From Ascidia mentula (Eukaryota; Chordata; Ascidiacea; Phlebobranchia; Ascidiidae): 64,000 nucleotides of DNA. Every line of letters starts with the position of its first letter. Position 1 is the stretch's first letter. The stretch lies in contig OX387200.1 of assembly GCA_947561715.1 (NCBI GenBank), forward strand, positions 8,558,501 through 8,622,500, written 5' to 3'. The position numbers were made by a program, and so were the translations under genes. Positions 1-10,882 of the stretch are shown here, one piece after another. The notes under the pieces are model-generated. The model was not told where the DNA came from and did no database searches. It saw nothing but the letters and a program-made list of their open reading frames with translations.

Positions 1-738
1 AAATGCTGGCCTTTACCGGTTTCTGTCAACATCATTTCTCTACCATTATCACATCGCGACCAAAAAATGATATAACGTTGCTTTAACTTCTTTACGACTT
101 ATATCTGTAGTAAGTCTTTAATCATATGTTAGCAAAATTGTCTGACACGTTCCATTAAAGCAGCAATTATCGCAAGCACACCAATATTGACCAAACCAAA
201 ACAAACGTATGGTCATTAGACGTATTGCTGGAAAATATACGCGAGGACTCATTTGAATTAGATAGTAACAACACGAAAGATTACATAAAAAAATTACGTA
301 ACGATCAGTAAACAGACAAATACAACATTGAATATATAAAATTTCAAAAACATACACTTGGCAATATGGAATTGCGCAGAGTCTGGTAGGAAGCGCATTG
401 GCATCTTTTGATTAATTTGGCCTTTCCTCGATTTGTGCAGCAACGAAGTACGGCAAGAATCTCGGGCCGCAAAATGCCGTTGGCCTTTGCCGTTAACACG
501 CACTTTTTTTATTTTTAATCATTGAGATAAGTTATCTGTGCTCGTCAGGCAGTAGAAGTAAAATTATTGCCACCTAGAATTAATCGGTGAGGTATGTTGA
601 CATTACGCTGATAGAGAAGGTCAGTTTACCAACTGCGGAAGCGAGAAAAAGGGGATGTATCAGCCGCGATTAAAGTCCGATGCGGAGCTTCTGTGCCAGT
701 AATTTGGAAGCAATCGCCATTAGCACAACTGGCAAGTT
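1..738. other. 5' flank, no gene seen
   Basis: No convincing coding exon, RNA gene or repeat is seen here. The short open frames on both strands lack recognisable motifs. The last few hundred bases probably contain the promoter of the plus-strand 2TM gene that starts at 739. Confidence 0.5.
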
Positions 739-2630
739 ATGACAAGTTCCGAGAAACGTAAGTATGTTTTCAACAAGGCTTGATGGAACTGTATAGCAAA
801 AGAACCAAAGGGTGGAGGCAAACGAAAGAATCAAAAGGACGTTTGTTTTTAAATTATCTTCCGTCTCATCTTTAATATCTTAACACGCTGAACTTTCATT
901 TCTGGATAAAAGTAACCAAAAATGCACTCCAGAACCTCTTCTGACGACGACGTCTACTACAGCGTCGACATCTGCATCAGCTGCAATCAAATCCACAGCA
1001 GCTTCTACCTCTGCAGCTGTGACCACCACAGCCTCGACTACTACTGCGAAAACATCACACACAAGTAAGTATTACGTTTCAGCTTTTCAGTTTTTGACAC
1101 TTTTTGGCACAACACGTTTGTATTTACATACAGATACAACGAAGAGCTCCATCAGTCCTTTGACTTCAACTACTTCCGCCAAATCCGCTGCCGGGGCGGG
1201 TGCTGGAAAAGACGGAGCAGGAGGCGCCAAAAAGAAACAACCACCCTTTCTCGAAAGGGAAGTTAAGGTAAATGAAACACAAATAATATATCTCTGATAA
1301 ACTTTCTTAGTTGTTGGTTGGTTAGGTTCAAAACCCTGATTCAATTGATCACAAATCCCTGCTCATCAACCTTCACGGCCGATTCAAAAAGTCTTTTGTC
1401 CGTTGGAAGAGAAGATCTGGCTTTTTTAAGCTTGCCAACCTCATCGTAACTCTAGTCATTGTGGCCGTTCAGATAGCGCAGGTATTGAAACTGTGTTTGA
1501 AATATTGGAGTTAAGTTACGCATTAGTAAGTAAAACAATATATTATTTTTCAACCAAACAAGAAAAATATACTATATTGTCGACACTGTATGGGTATTCG
1601 AAGGTATATAAAAGTGCTTCTGACCTATACTTGTATCATCATTTGCCCTGTTTCTTGTTATAAACATGATTCGACGTATTGCTTCAAGCCAATAGGAAGA
1701 GCGATAAAAGATTGATGGATGTGATCGTGCATGTTAACCCTCATTGGCCACCTTATACACACTTCGGGTTTTTCCATCCCAGTGTGCCGACAGCACTGGT
1801 GATAGGATAAACAAAAGGAAGCTTTCTAGCCTGTTTATCGTTGTTCAGTTTTAATCAAGCCAATCTCCCCTTGTATTGCAGTTGCATTTATTTGAAGAGT
1901 TTTGATTTCAGTTTTCGATAATAGAACTTTTGAATTCCCCGCGTGCAATCTTTTCCGTCCAGTAAACAGCTTTACCTTAACTGGAAGATTGATTTGCACA
2001 AAAAGTATTGTACTAACGTTTATCCAGATACACTGTATTTGCAATTTCGACTTCAAAAGCTATGAAATAAGTATAAGATTTGCAGGGTTGTAGGGTTGCT
2101 CTGCGAACTATTGCCAATTTGATGTTGGATGTGTGGAGTGGGTAGACGCCAGTCACATAAATCAAGTGCTATAGGCTACGGTCACAAAAATCACGTCTTC
2201 TAAACTTACTGCTGTGTTGCAGGTGGTAGTGTTTCAACTCACGGTTATTCCAACTGTGACAAAGACTGCAATAGCAACCATCTTGCCAACCATCACTGGG
2301 GCAGTGCTGGCAATCCAACTTAAGCTTGGTTGGGGAGAAAAGGCGATTAAGTGCAAAAAAAGTACGTTGGTACCTTCCACCACATAACTGATGTTTTGGG
2401 ATGTACAGCGAAAAATCTTATTGCTTGACGCTTTTGAGTTTCTGAAAACTAACATTTGTTGCTTTGTTAACGTTACAGGTGCCAGGTTATACAACAAGCT
2501 GGCAACGCATGCCGAGTACAGAATGGCAATCGTTGAGGCCGGCGGGGAACTGTCAGACTCTGTGAAAGTGTGGAATACCGCCCTGATCTCCGAAACGACC
2601 GAGGTTCCCGCTTTTCTGTCGGCTTACTGA
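739..2630 (+). CDS. two-transmembrane protein, copy 2TM-1
   Basis: Spliced gene with exons at 739-757, 933-1064, 1134-1267, 1326-1481, 2223-2361 and 2479-2630 (TGA), about 243 residues. The start MTSSEK followed by a phase-1 donor matches the first exon of 2TM-2 (MQSSDK), which decided the start. Exons 2-3 encode a Thr/Ser/Ala-rich, low-complexity linker ending in a basic KKK patch and LEREVK. Exons 4-5 encode a basic amphipathic stretch (RWKRR), a long hydrophobic segment crossing the exon 4/5 border and a second one ending in AIQLKLGW. Exon 6 encodes a charged C-terminal helix ending PAFLSAY. Exons 1, 4, 5 and 6 have exactly the lengths found in 2TM-2. No signal peptide is seen, so a cytosolic N-terminus is likely. 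The order of two TMs then a polar helix resembles SLATT-type domains, but that family assignment is unconfirmed and the function is unknown. Confidence 0.82.
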
Positions 2631-3476
2631 AGCAGCAAGGAACATAAGAATTGGCCATGTGCCTTCTATCCAGAATGGCTGCAATTTGATTACCTTGTTT
2701 TGTCTTTGGTTTGTCGAATCTTACCCGAAGGCAATGATTTGATTTTTTTAAGGAAACGGCAAAAGTGCGGAAGATACAATTACACCGGGCCACAATGTTT
2801 TCTCCAAACTTGATCCACATAAAAGCCTATGTAACATAGAAATCTGTGTGAATACTAACGCTATAATTTAGTGTAGTATTTCAATTCAAATATACAACCA
2901 AAAATGACAGGTGGTTGCCCTGTTCACACCTAACCAATAAAATTCGCAATTATACACAGACTTATGTGGACCAAGTTTAGCGAAAACTTTGTGACCCGAT
3001 GTAGTAGTGTTTTCCCATAATTGCAGAACGTAGAAGACACCATGTGTCCAGGGAAATTGTTATTGTTTAAATTTTGTATTTCGTCACTAGTGTAAGGTTT
3101 CACTCATTTATGCCTTATTGTAACTCATTTATGCCTTATTGTAAACATTGCCAAGCTACTGTCAACCATAAACAAACTATAGATTTTGTTTTCTGATTCA
3201 TTTCCTTTCATTTCCCCACGCCACGAATTGATAACCGTGTGCTTTTGTATTGATGAGGTAATAAACCAGAATCCGGGATATGTTTCTTTTGAACGTGTAA
3301 AACCGTACAATGAAAACAACATTCACTGCGGCTATAGCTTTGAAACATTTCAGACAACAAACAAGCCTCTGCCATGCCCTTTGGCAAAGGCAGTCCCGTG
3401 ATTACCTTGCCCACAAAATTTATCATGAGATAGGAACAATTAAGATGGCTGCTATTGCGGTGCATGCCATCACGTG
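2631..3476. other. 3' flank of 2TM-1 with poly(A) signal
   Basis: An AATAAA lies at 2936-2941, about 300 nt after the stop of 2TM-1, and is the likely polyadenylation signal. A perfect 21-bp direct repeat occupies 3102-3143. No other gene is supported. Confidence 0.5.
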
Positions 3477-3671
3477 TTAAACCACTGCATCCTTGCTAAT
3501 GTCAATAACATCCGCCACGGGAATAAATCTCCTGTCCGCACAGCGGAATATGACCTGAGTACCAGGAACGGATGAGTCACTGGCTAGGGGACATTTCATC
3601 ATGTAACTTCGAAGAGGCGCGAATGTTGACAGGACATTCCCGGTAAAATATCTCCACTCGCTCAAACCGTC
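3477..3671 (-). CDS. possible last exon of unknown gene
   Basis: On the minus strand a frame opens after a plausible acceptor (pyrimidine tract and CTAAC ending in AG just above 3671) and runs 64 codons to a TAA. It reads DGLSEWRYF at the start and VADVIDISK near the end, with more balanced base composition than its surroundings, as expected for a real exon. The upstream 82 nt (3590-3671) are the left edge of the receptor array and recur in every array unit; the rest is single copy. No family was recognised. It could be the true terminal exon of a gene whose 5' part was captured by the array, or a chance open frame. Confidence 0.3.
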   Translation of the reverse strand, partial: DGLSEWRYFTGNVLSTFAPLRSYMMKCPLASDSSVPGTQVIFRCADRRFIPVADVIDISKDAVV

Positions 3672-4053
3672 CTCGGGTTAGAAAGGTCTGTGTGTGTTTT
3701 CGTAGGAAGTTTCTATCCTTATGGCAGGGCTTGCGGCTCTGCGTTGCAAGACAAAAATCCTATCATCGAACAAAAGCAAGTCCGATTATATCTCAGTCCC
3801 AAATAGTAGCCAATATTACTTTATGTTTTCGTTTTCATAAGTTTTGACTTAGCCAGAACGGTGCGATGCAACACATCAACTCAAATGCAATCGGCTGCGA
3901 TCCCAAACAGGGGTAATTATCTACAAAAAATGCCATTTTTTTTTATTTTGTATTTGTTCTTGCAGCACAGTATGCAATATTGCATAAGAAATGATTGAAT
4001 TTGATTTGGCGAAAGTATTCAAGTATAACGCGAAAAACCAACTACAAGTTAAG

Positions 4054-4060
4054 TATAAAA
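4054..4060 (+). promoter_or_regulatory. candidate TATA box of receptor R1
   Basis: TATAAAA in a conserved block 378 bp before the R1 start codon. The same heptamer recurs at 6754, 9584, 12296 and 15125, at 468, 378, 467 and 465 bp before R2-R5; the two spacings differ only by the roughly 90-bp indel that separates the two unit types. It is a candidate promoter element only; no transcript start is visible. Confidence 0.3.
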
Positions 4061-4431
4061 TGCACCATAAAAATGTTCATCAAGTACGCTGTCTGCACTG
4101 CTGTAATTTGTAGAATCAGGACTTTACTATGCAAACCGATGTGTAAAATTATTTTGGAATTTTTGTCACGGCTAATTAACCAAGAACAGGTCTTGCGTCA
4201 ACCACGGGAGCTGGAAATAACCGCACTTCCTATGAGACTGACGAAGATATATTTACCCCAAGGTCTGGTGCTTGTGCTGTGGGTTTGTGGTTCTCCTTGG
4301 TATACCAATTACTGTAGGGTTTTCTATGACCCGCTATCAGCTGACGTTGAAAGGAAAAGGTTATAGATTGGTTTTATTACTACGAAGACAGTGTAGAAAC
4401 TAACTTGCCAAATCTGTGTTGCGTAAAAATC

Positions 4432-5340
4432 ATGATTTCTTGCCCTCCATTTCATTCTGCTGGAATAATAGTTGCCAACTGCACAAGTGCAAACGGTGAA
4501 GAAGGATGTGTCATTCAATCTACACAAGTAGAATGCGCGGTGAAGAACCGACCCGGGGCAATATTGTTTCTTCTCGTCAACTCCTACATTGCCTTTGCAC
4601 TTTTGTTTTATGAGATGAAGCGGAAGAAAGACACAGCCCTAGTCAACAGAATCTACGTTGTGTCAGCTGTAGCTAATCTACTGTTCACTATTATCGTTGT
4701 ACTGGCTCGATATGAAGGCTCGTTTGAAATTTGCCTTGTATACAAGTACGCCGGTGCCTCTTTGTACCTTACCAGCGTGTTATGTAACTACACTCTTTTG
4801 TGGGCGAGGCAGAGGGTCCTACATAAAAGTGCACTCTTCAAAGGTATTTCAAGGTGGCTGAGCTCGTGCATTATAGTGGGAATACACTTGTGTTCGGTGG
4901 TGTCGTTTGTGCTTTTCTGTGGAAGCTATTGCATAATTGCAACGTACTCCGTATGCATCTCTCCCAGTATAAGCTCCATCAAGAACACGACGCTGGTTTT
5001 TTTTGTAGTTCTTTGTATGAGTGGGAATTTCTTGTTTAAACTCGGATTGTTCGGGCTTATCATGTACCCGTTGGAGAAAGCCCATCCTAAAGAAAGACGT
5101 AACCTGGACATTACGAAACTTCTAAAGCGACTTAGAGTATCAACGATCGTGTGTGTGATCTCTTCATTCGGGTTACTGATCGGAGTCGTTTTGCAGGAAT
5201 CAGTTTTTACATGCGTTTACTGGGAGTTTTTCCATAGCATTGAAATGCTCACTGCCACTGTGGCCACCACCTTCGTGTTCGCCGATGGATGCAAACGTGT
5301 ATTTCCTTGGAATGCATTGAAGGTCAGACAGCAATCCTAA
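4432..5340 (+). CDS. orphan seven-transmembrane receptor R1
   Basis: Single-exon gene of 302 residues. I chose the ATG at 4432 (MISCPPF) because it is the first ATG shared by all six plus-strand copies; the open frame extends nine codons upstream without an ATG. The short N-terminus has a CPPF motif, an N-glycosylation sequon (NCT) and two cysteines. Seven hydrophobic segments follow. LLWARQR ends TM3 where rhodopsin-family receptors carry DRY, and FADGCKRVF follows TM7. A cysteine at the start of TM3 and one before TM5 could form the usual disulfide. R1 carries an in-frame 12-bp deletion in the TM3-TM4 loop (four of the residues STRFT lost) relative to R2-R6. Membrane receptor with unknown ligand; a chemosensory role is inferred from the tandem intronless layout. 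Confidence 0.85.
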   Translation: MISCPPFHSAGIIVANCTSANGEEGCVIQSTQVECAVKNRPGAILFLLVNSYIAFALLFYEMKRKKDTALVNRIYVVSAVANLLFTIIVVLARYEGSFEICLVYKYAGASLYLTSVLCNYTLLWARQRVLHKSALFKGISRWLSSCIIVGIHLCSVVSFVLFCGSYCIIATYSVCISPSISSIKNTTLVFFVVLCMSGNFLFKLGLFGLIMYPLEKAHPKERRNLDITKLLKRLRVSTIVCVISSFGLLIGVVLQESVFTCVYWEFFHSIEMLTATVATTFVFADGCKRVFPWNALKVRQQS

Positions 5341-6183
5341 CAATTTGAAAGCAAGATGTTTGTCAATTAGTAACTGTTATAAACGGGTGTTGTATTGACG
5401 ATCACGTTTTGTATTTCCTTTATTTGGATTTTGAAACAAAATTTTTTAAAAATAATTTCGCATGCCAAGCAATACATGCGCATATCTGCCCCTTCACTGG
5501 GTAAAATCGCGGGGTAACTATTCCCTCTTGATACAACTTGAATGTTGTGTGTGCAGGTAATAACGAATTCATTAGAAATCTTCGTACCAATACGTGCAAA
5601 ATTACTTCTTCGTTTTGTTACTTAGGGCGCTCTTCGCAGAAACGGATGTTGACCTTTTTAGTTTGAGATATTTCTTTTCTTTTCAAGAGCTGTCTGAAAA
5701 ATTGACTTAAACGTTTTACTCAGCAACTACAGATACGGTATCGATCGATAGCTCACCAGGGTGGCTTGGTTCACCAATGCATCGTTTTTTCATCAGAATA
5801 TTCGTACAGTTTATTTTGAGGATATGATGGCGAAACTAAAACAATTTGAATTGAATTATATATTTATGCTTTAAGTGTTCCGTCTTTCACTATTCATTCC
5901 AGTGTGTTGTTTTTCCCTTTTTCCTCTCTGGTTTTATCCATCAAATCATTTTTTTGCGAATGTCTCCTAATTTACGAATGGCCGAAGCCGACATTTAGTC
6001 TCGCCACTTTCAATCCTTACATCTGATTTTTAGTTTGTGAGCTTTTTTACATGTATATTCTTGTAGTAGTGTTGGTTGTTAAACTGCTTTCTTTGTGTTT
6101 TTAGCGATACCGGTGATATCAGTAAATACTGGCGAAAAATTGTATCATGAACATCGTCAAACAAACGACTCAGCATTACTTAC

Positions 6184-6414
6184 AGGAGTTGTTTTCTGTT
6201 TATTACGAATTTCCTCATCGCTCAAATAGGTGTGCCAACGCAATGAATTAAACGTACTATGAGTTGACAGGTGTGTAATGCACGTCTGGAGCTTCGTAAC
6301 GAAGACGGACAGTATCGTCATATTTTCATCATGACATTTCATCATGTAACTTCGAAGAGGCGCGAATGTTGACAGGACATTCCCGGTAAAATATCTCCAC
6401 TCGCTCAAACCGTC
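6184..6414 (-). other. exon-like minus-strand frame repeated in array
   Basis: A 231-nt open segment on the minus strand, exactly 77 codons, is bounded by a candidate acceptor (CCCGAG) and a strong donor (CCT/GTAAGT). Copies with intact frame and borders lie at 8972-9202, 11729-11959 and 14513-14743; a fifth in unit 5 (about 17343-17450) is partly lost. The differences among copies are largely amino-acid changing, which argues against strong selection on the protein. It could be a cryptic exon of an antisense transcript or a duplicated fragment of a once-real exon (compare 3477-3671). Confidence 0.25.
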
Positions 6415-7221
6415 CTCGGGTTAGAAAGGTCTGTGTGTGTTTTCGTAGGAAGTTTCTATCCTTATGGCAGGGCTTGCGGCTCTGCGTTGCAAGACAAAAA
6501 TCCTATCATCGAACAAAAGCAAGTCCGATTATATCTCAGTCCCAAGTAGTAGCCTATATCACTTTATGTTTTCGTTTTCATAAGTTTTGACTTCGCCAGA
6601 ACGGTTGGATGCAACACATCAACTCAAATGCAATCGGCTGCGATCCCAAACAGGGGTAATTTTCCACAAAAATGCAATATTGCATAAGAAATGATTGAAT
6701 TTGATTTGGCGAAAGTATTCAAGTATAACGCGAAAAATCAACTAAAAGTTAAGTATAAAATGCGCCATAAAAATGTTTATCAAAAATAACCACAAGAACA
6801 GAATTAAGGAAACTATGGGTGAGTGATCCAAGAAGAAGGCACAGATAAAAGAAACGAACGTTCTTTTCAAGTACGCTATCTGCACTGTTGTAATTTGTAG
6901 AACCAGGACTTTTATACTATGCAAACCGATGTGTAAAATTATTTTGGAATTTTTGTCATAGCTAATTAACCAATAACAGGTCTTGCGTCAACCACGGGAG
7001 CTGGAAATAACCACTTCCTATATGACACTGACGAAGATATATTTAGCCCTAGGTCTGGTGCTTGGGCTGTGGGTTTGAGGTTATACTTGGTATACCAATC
7101 ACCGTAGGGTTTTCTATGACCCGCTGTCAGCTGACGTTGAAAGGAAAGGGTTATAGATTGGTTTTATTACTACGAAGACAGTGTAGAAACTAACTTGCCA
7201 AATCTGTGTTGCCTCAAAATC

Positions 7222-8157
7222 ATGATATCTTGCCCTCCATTTCATTCGGCTGGAATAATAGTTGCCAACTGCACAAGTGCAAACGGTGAAGAAGGATGTT
7301 TCGTTCAATCTACACAAGTAGAATGCGCGGTGAAGAACCGACCCGGGGCAATATTGTTTCTTCTCGTCAACTCCTACATTGTCTTTGCACTTTTGTTTTA
7401 TGAGATGAAGCGGAAGAAAGACACTGCCCTGGTCAACAGAATCTACGTTGTGTCAGCTGTAGCTAATCTACTGTTCACTATTATCGTTGTACTGGCTCGA
7501 TATGAAGGCTCGTTTGAAATTTGCCTCGTATACAAGTACGCCGGTTCCTCTTTGTACCTCACCAGCGTGTCATGTAACTACACTCTTTTGTGGGCAAGGC
7601 AGAGGGTTCTGCATAAAAGTGCACTCTTTAAAGGTATCTCAACAAGATTTACAAGGTGGCTGAGCTCGTGCATTATAGTGGGAATACACTTGTGTTCGGT
7701 GGTGTCGTTTGTGCTTTTCTGTGGAAGCTATTGCATAATTGCAACGTACTCCGTATGCATCTCTCCCAGTATAAGCTCCATCAAGAACACGACGCTGGTT
7801 GTTTTTGTAGTTCTTTGTGTGAGTGGGAATTTCTTGTTTAAACTCGGATTGTTCGGGCTTATCATGTACCCGTTGGAGAAAGCCCATCCTAAAGAAAGAC
7901 GTAACCTGGACATTACGAAACTTCTAAAGCGACTTAGAGTATCCACGGTCGTGTGTGTGATCTCTTCATTCGGGTTACTGATCGGAGTCGTTTTACAGGA
8001 ATCAGTTTTTACATGCGTTTACTGGGAGTTCTTCCATAGCATTGAAATGCTCACTGCCACTGTGGCTACCACCTTCGTGTTCGCCGATGGATGCAAACGT
8101 GTATTTCCTTGGAATGCATTGAAGGTCAGCCAGCAATCCCAACAATTTGAAAGCTAG
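7222..8157 (+). CDS. orphan seven-transmembrane receptor R2
   Basis: Intronless copy in array unit 2, 311 residues from the shared ATG. It has the family layout: sequon-bearing N-terminus, seven hydrophobic segments, LLWARQR after TM3, KERRNLDITKLLKRL as the third cytosolic loop and FADGCKRVF after TM7. It differs from the other copies at its end: the usual stop codon has become a glutamine codon by a T-to-C change, so translation runs five codons further to QQFES before a TAG. The N-terminal segment reads GCFVQSTQVEC where others have GCVIQST. Otherwise it is almost the same as R1 and R4. Confidence 0.85.
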   Translation: MISCPPFHSAGIIVANCTSANGEEGCFVQSTQVECAVKNRPGAILFLLVNSYIVFALLFYEMKRKKDTALVNRIYVVSAVANLLFTIIVVLARYEGSFEICLVYKYAGSSLYLTSVSCNYTLLWARQRVLHKSALFKGISTRFTRWLSSCIIVGIHLCSVVSFVLFCGSYCIIATYSVCISPSISSIKNTTLVVFVVLCVSGNFLFKLGLFGLIMYPLEKAHPKERRNLDITKLLKRLRVSTVVCVISSFGLLIGVVLQESVFTCVYWEFFHSIEMLTATVATTFVFADGCKRVFPWNALKVSQQSQQFES

Positions 8158-9961
8158 ATGTTTGTCAATTAGTAACTGTTATAAACGGGTGTTGTATTGA
8201 CGATCCTTTATTTGGATTTTGAAACAAACGTTCCAAAAAATAATTTCGCATGCCAAGCAATACATGCGCATATCTGCCCCTTTCACTGGGTAAAATCACG
8301 GGGCAACTATTCCCTCTTAATACAACTTGAATGTTGTGTGTGCAGGTAATAACGAATTCTTTAGAAATCTTCTTACCAATACGTGGAAAATTACTTTTTT
8401 TTGTCACTTAGGGCGCTCTTCGCAGAAACGGATGTTGACCTTTTTAGTTTGAGATATTTTTTTTTTCTTTTCAAGAGCTGTCTGAAAAATTGACTTAAAC
8501 GTTTTACTCAGCAACTACAGATACGGTATCGATCGATAGCTCACCAGGGTGGCTTGGTTCACCAATGCATCGTTTTTTCATCAGAATATTCGTACAGTTT
8601 ATTTTGAGGATATGATGGCCAAACTAAAACAATTTGAATTGAATTATATATTTATGCTTTAAGTGTTCCGTCTTTCACTATTCATTCCAGTGTGTTGTTT
8701 TTCCTTTTTTCCTCTCTGGTTTTATCCATCAAATCATTTTTTTGCAAATGTCTCCTAATTTACGAATGGCCGAAGCCGACATTTAGTCTCACCACCTTCA
8801 ATCCTTACATCTGATTTTCAGTTTGTGAGCTTTTTTACATTTATATTCTTGTATTAGTGTTGGTTTTTAAACTGCTTTGTTTGTGTTTTTAGCGATACCG
8901 ATGATATCAGTAAATACAGGCGAAAAATTGTATCATGAACAACGTCAAACAAAGGACTTACCATTACTTACAGGAGTTGTTTTCTGTTTATTACGAATTT
9001 CCTCATCGCTCAAATAGGTGTGCCAACGCAAAGAATTAAACGTACTATAAGATGACAGGTGTGTAATGCACGTCTGGAGCTTCGTAACGAAGACGGACAG
9101 TATCGTCATATTTTCATCATGACATTTTATCATGTAACTTCGAAGAGGCGCGAATGTTGACAGGACATTCCCGGTAAAATATCTCCACTCGCTCAAACCG
9201 TCCTCGGGTTAGAAAGGTCTGTGTGTGTTTTCGTAGGAAGTTTCTATCCTTATGGCAGGGCTTGCGGCTCTGCGTTGCAAGACAAAAACCCTATCATCGA
9301 ACAAAAGCAAGTCCGACTATATCTCAGTGCCAAGTAGTAGCCTATTACTTTATGTTTTCGTTTTCATAAGTTTTGACTTCGCCAGAACGGTTGGATACAA
9401 CACATCAACTCGAATGCAATCGGCTGCGATCCCAAACAGGGGTAATTATCTACAAAAAATGCCATTTTTCTTTTATTTTGTATTTGTTCTTGCAGCACAG
9501 CATGCAATATTGCATAAGAAATGATTGAATTTGATTTGGCGAAAGTATTCAAGTATAACGCGAAAAATCAACTACAAGTTAAGTATAAAATGCACCATAA
9601 AAATGTTCATCAAGTACGCTGTCTGCACTGCTGTAATTTGTAGAACCAGGACTTTACTATGCAAACCGATGTGTAAAATTATTTTGGAATTTTTGTCACG
9701 GCTAATTAACCAAGAACAGGTCTTGCGTCAACCACGAGAGCTGGAAATAACCGCACTTCCTATGAGACTGACGAAGATATATTTACCCCAAGGTCTGGTG
9801 CTTGTGCTGTGGGTTTGTGGTTATCCTTGGTATAACAATCACCGTATGGTTTTCTATGACCCGCTGTCAGCTGACGTTGAAAGGAAAAGGTTATAGATTG
9901 GTTTTATTACTACGAAGACAGTGTAGAAACTAACTTGCCAAATCTGTGTTGCGTAAAAATC

Positions 9962-10882
9962 ATGATTTCTTGCCCTCCATTTCATTCTGCTGGAATAATA
10001 GTTGCCAACTGCACAAGTGCAAACGGTGAAGAAGGATGTGTCATTCAATCTACAGAATTAGAATGCGCGGTAAAGAACCGACCTGGGGCAATTTTGTTTC
10101 TTCTCGTCAACTCCTACATTGTCTTTGCACTTTTGTTTTATGAGATGAAGCGGCAGAAAGACACAGCCCTAGTCAACAGAATCTACGTTGTGTCAGCTGT
10201 AGCTAATCTACTGTTCACTATTATCGTTGTACTGGCTCGATATGAAGGCTCGTTTGAAATTTGCCTTGTATACAAGTACGCCGGTGCCTCTTTGTACCTC
10301 ACCAGCGTGTTATGTAACTACACTCTTTTGTGGGCGAGGCAGAGGGTCCTACATAAAAATGCACTCTTCAAAGGTATTTCAACAAGATTTACAAGGTGGC
10401 TGAGCTCGTGCATTATAGTGGGAATACATTTGTGTTCTGTGGTGTCGTTTGTGCTTTTCTGTGGAAGCTATTGCATAATTGCAACGTACTCCGTATGCAT
10501 CTCTCCCAGTATAAGCTCCATCAAGAACACGACGCTGGTTTTTTTTGTAGTACTTTGTATGAGTGGGAATTTCTTATTTAAACTCGGATTGTTCGTGCTT
10601 ATCATGTACCCGTTGGAGAAAGCCCATCCTAAAGAAAGACGTAACCTGGACATTACGAAACTTCTAAAGCGACTTAGAGTATCCACGGTCGTGTGTGTGA
10701 TCTCTTCATTCGGGTTACTGATCGGAGTGGTTTTACAGGAATCAGTTTTTACATGCGTTTACTGGGAGTTTTTCCATAGCATTGAAATGCTCACTGCCAC
10801 TGTGGCCACCACCTTCGTGTTCGCCGATGGATTCAAACGTGTATTTCCTTGGAATGCATTGAAGGTCAGCCAGCAATCCTAA
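9962..10882 (+). CDS. orphan seven-transmembrane receptor R3
   Basis: Intronless copy in array unit 3, 306 residues. It is closest to R1 in both coding sequence (VYKYAGASLYLTSVL) and upstream region, as expected if units 1-2 were duplicated together to make units 3-4. It keeps the STRFT loop residues that R1 lost. Unique features include STELEC in the N-terminus and FVLIMYP at the end of TM5. Seven TM segments, LLWARQR and FADGFKRVF are present. Confidence 0.85.
   Translation: MISCPPFHSAGIIVANCTSANGEEGCVIQSTELECAVKNRPGAILFLLVNSYIVFALLFYEMKRQKDTALVNRIYVVSAVANLLFTIIVVLARYEGSFEICLVYKYAGASLYLTSVLCNYTLLWARQRVLHKNALFKGISTRFTRWLSSCIIVGIHLCSVVSFVLFCGSYCIIATYSVCISPSISSIKNTTLVFFVVLCMSGNFLFKLGLFVLIMYPLEKAHPKERRNLDITKLLKRLRVSTVVCVISSFGLLIGVVLQESVFTCVYWEFFHSIEMLTATVATTFVFADGFKRVFPWNALKVSQQS

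Noticed and set aside
880-1062. Minus-strand Ala/Val/Asp-rich open frame opposite 2TM-1 exon 2
   Set aside because: It is the mirror of the ACN-rich Thr/Ser linker; the plus-strand frame is fixed by splicing and by homology with other 2TM genes.
3995-4366. A 123-codon frame upstream of R1, repeated upstream of R3 (9525-9896)
   Set aside because: The frame lacks an ATG at its head and is broken by indels in units 2, 4 and 5, so it is more likely promoter or leader sequence kept by recent duplication.
9252-9524. A 90-codon frame beginning MAGLAALRCKTK in array units
   Set aside because: A 2-bp length difference among units shifts the frame in units 1 and 2, which argues against coding.
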